DNA of 64,000 bases from assembly GCF_025143825.1 (NCBI RefSeq), contig NZ_CP083560.1:2914001-2978000 (forward strand), read 5' to 3'. Shown piece by piece: positions 62,497 to 64,000 of this stretch. The stretch is from Sulfitobacter sp. S223 (GTDB lineage: Bacteria; Pseudomonadota; Alphaproteobacteria; Rhodobacterales; Rhodobacteraceae). Both the position numbers and the translations under genes were made by a program. Numbering within the stretch: the stretch's first letter is position 1; every line of letters starts with the position of its first letter. Under the pieces are notes generated by a model that was not told where the DNA came from, searched no databases, and saw nothing but the letters and a program-made list of their open reading frames with translations.

Positions 62497-62524
62497 GTTA
62501 ACAAAAGGTTAACATGATATTAAC
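62497..62524. promoter_or_regulatory. Candidate CtrA boxes upstream of the luxR unit
   Basis: GTTAAC at 62497, GTTAAC at 62508 and ATTAAC at 62519 give two overlapping perfect TTAA-N7-TTAAC matches with an 11-bp period. They lie 21 to 48 bp upstream of the small ORF start that precedes luxR. Confidence 0.65.
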
Positions 62525-62627
62525 ACGTCCTAAGGTTGCATTCCTATTCACGTATTCCCACTCCCCAATAATAGCGGGTGCCGGGTTTCTATCGCTTTGA
62601 TCGCATTAAACTGGTTTCAGAAACGTA

Positions 62628-62664
62628 AACGCCCCGCAGTCACCGATGGCGATCTACGGGGCGT
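62628..62664 (-). terminator. Terminator-like hairpin after ccr
   Basis: An inverted repeat AACGCCCCG/CGGGGCGTT with an ~18-nt loop, 25 bp past the ccr stop, followed on the minus strand by TTTACGTTT. The loop is long, so strength is uncertain. Confidence 0.6.
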
Positions 62665-62688
62665 TAATTCTTAGCTCAGTGGCCGAAG

Positions 62689-63969
62689 TTATTTGCGCGC
62701 GTCCAGCGCATCTTCGAGGGTGCGCAGCCCTGTAATGGGCGCTTGAACCAGCACTGACATGTTGCCTGGTTTATGCTCGTTGCGCAGCATCTTCATGTGC
62801 GCCTCGGGCAGATCGTTCCACGCAAAGACTTCGGACATGCACGGATCCAGACGACGCTCCATCATCAGCTTGTTGGCAGCTGATGCCTGCTTGAGGTGGG
62901 CGAAGTGGCTGCCTTGCAGGCGCTTCTGATGCATCCACATATAGCGGACGTCAAAGGTACAGTTGAACCCGCTGGTGCCCGCGCAGATCACAACCATGCC
63001 GCCTTTTTTGACCACAAGTGTCGAGACAGGGAAGGTGCTTTCGCCGGGGTGTTCGAACACCATATCAACGCTGACGCCTTTGCCCGTGATCTCCCAGATC
63101 GCCTTGCCAAATTTGCGCGCTTCTTTCAGCCAATCGTTATACTCGGGTGTGTTCACCGTGGGCATTTGCCCCCAGCAATTGAAATCCTTGCGGTTCAGAA
63201 CACCTTTTGCGCCCAGATCCATCACAAACTGGCGCTTGCTTTCATCCGAGATCACGCCGATCGCGTTGGCGCCTGCCGTGTTGATCAGCTGGATCGCATA
63301 GGAACCAAGGCCACCGGAAGCGCCCCAAACCAGAACGTTCTGACCGGGCTTGAGGTCATGTGGCTCATGGCCGAACAGCATACGGTACGCTGTGGCAAGC
63401 GTCAGCGTGTAGCACGCGCTTTCTTCCCACGTCAGGTGTTTCGGCCGCGGCATCAGCTGCTGGCTCTGTACCCGTGTGAACTGCGAGAATGACCCGTCGG
63501 GCGTCTCATAGCCCCAGATGCGCTGGGTAGGAGAGAACATCGGATCGCCGCCGTTGCACTCTTCGTCGTCACCGTCATCCTGGTTGCAGTGTACAACCAC
63601 TTCGTCGCCGACTTTCCAGCGCGTGACGCGATCACCCACAGCCCACACGATACCAGCGGCATCGGAACCGGCGATGTGATAGGGCTGCTTGTGCCCGTCG
63701 AAAGGGCTGATCGGCGTGCCAAGAGCGGCCCAGACACCGTTATAGTTAACACCAGCGGCCATAACGAGAACAAGAACGTCCTGGCTATCGAGTTCTGGCA
63801 CTTCAACTACTTCTTCAAGCATTGCAGTGTTTGGTTCGCCGTGGCGTTCACGGCGGATTGCCCAAGCATACATTTGCTTTGGCACATATCCCATGGGTGG
63901 GATTTCACCCATTTCGTAAAGGTCTTTTTCCGGCGCTTCATACTGCGCGATTGTTGTGTCCAGTGCCAT
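62689..63969 (-). CDS. ccr: Crotonyl-CoA carboxylase/reductase
   Basis: A 426-residue MDR-superfamily enzyme that carboxylates crotonyl-CoA to ethylmalonyl-CoA with NADPH and CO2, the key step of the ethylmalonyl-CoA pathway for C2 assimilation. Diagnostic segments are present: PPMGYVPKQMYAWAIRRERH, HCNQDDGDDEECNGGDPMFS, and the nucleotide motif VLVWGASGGLGSYAIQLINT. The length matches the family. It pairs functionally with meaB at 18.7 kb. The upstream promoter is at or beyond the window edge. Confidence 0.97.
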   Translation of the reverse strand: MALDTTIAQYEAPEKDLYEMGEIPPMGYVPKQMYAWAIRRERHGEPNTAMLEEVVEVPELDSQDVLVLVMAAGVNYNGVWAALGTPISPFDGHKQPYHIAGSDAAGIVWAVGDRVTRWKVGDEVVVHCNQDDGDDEECNGGDPMFSPTQRIWGYETPDGSFSQFTRVQSQQLMPRPKHLTWEESACYTLTLATAYRMLFGHEPHDLKPGQNVLVWGASGGLGSYAIQLINTAGANAIGVISDESKRQFVMDLGAKGVLNRKDFNCWGQMPTVNTPEYNDWLKEARKFGKAIWEITGKGVSVDMVFEHPGESTFPVSTLVVKKGGMVVICAGTSGFNCTFDVRYMWMHQKRLQGSHFAHLKQASAANKLMMERRLDPCMSEVFAWNDLPEAHMKMLRNEHKPGNMSVLVQAPITGLRTLEDALDARK

Positions 63970-64000
63970 GTCGCCCTCCTGAGGAACTGATGGGTGCCGC

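Noticed and set aside
1..64000. CRISPR array, insertion sequence, rRNA or conjugation genes
   Set aside because: No regularly spaced identical repeats, transposase motifs, rRNA sequence or relaxase/T4SS motifs were seen anywhere in the window.

Overview
The window looks like a chromosomal segment of a marine Rhodobacteraceae (Roseobacter-group) alphaproteobacterium. The evidence is a GC-rich backbone, gcrA, a luxR-luxI pair, crotonyl-CoA carboxylase/reductase of the ethylmalonyl-CoA pathway together with meaB, an opgC-opgG-opgH operon and a BMP-type nucleoside ABC transporter. A species cannot be named from this.

Region 1 (1 to about 13.66 kb) is an integrated mobile island that ends at the 3' end of a tRNA-Phe gene. 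A P4-type tyrosine integrase is followed by a small unknown gene, two AlpA-like regulators, a RepB-type primase and a RepA-like hexameric helicase. A 63-bp cluster of GATCAC/GTGATC repeats just behind the helicase is a candidate replication origin. Two very large, more AT-rich genes lie on the opposite strand. The first (position 2977 leftward, running off the window) joins a restriction-endonuclease-like domain to a STAND/NACHT-like NTPase. The second (13387 to 9650) is a 1245-residue protein with an N-terminal SIR2 domain. Both resemble single-gene antiphage defence proteins, so the island reads as a satellite-like or integrative element carrying defence cargo. No capsid, terminase, conjugation or transposase gene was seen.

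Region 2 (13.8 to 31.7 kb) is housekeeping: infA-maf-RNase E/G-yacG, a C-N hydrolase, cobB, a copper chaperone, rpmB, meaB, hrpB, gnd, a ketopantoate-reductase-like gene, argF and argD, a DMT transporter, gcrA, and an overlapping pair of a ThDP enzyme and a CoA-transferase. Upstream of argD lies a 14-codon ORF with four consecutive arginine codons, apparently leaderless: a candidate arginine-responsive leader peptide.

Region 3 (31.9 to 48.7 kb) holds the osmoregulated periplasmic glucan operon (opgC-opgG-opgH) behind a TPR gene, a capsule-export pair (KpsE/KpsT-like), an ArsR/cation-efflux pair, and small enzymes or unknowns (UDG-like, SseB, YHS, rhodanese, rimO, DCC, IMPACT, CBU_0592, M48 peptidase).

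Region 4 (48.7 to 64 kb) holds a branched-chain aminotransferase, a stress protein, nfu, tsaB-rimI, a complete BMP ABC importer, TauE/TIGR02186, an SDR, a RecD-like helicase, luxI, luxR with a small upstream ORF, and ccr. The promoter regions of both luxI and the luxR unit contain TTAA-N7-TTAAC motifs, the CtrA consensus, which suggests direct CtrA control of quorum sensing. Domain assignments rest on recognising motifs in the translated sequence; no database search was run.
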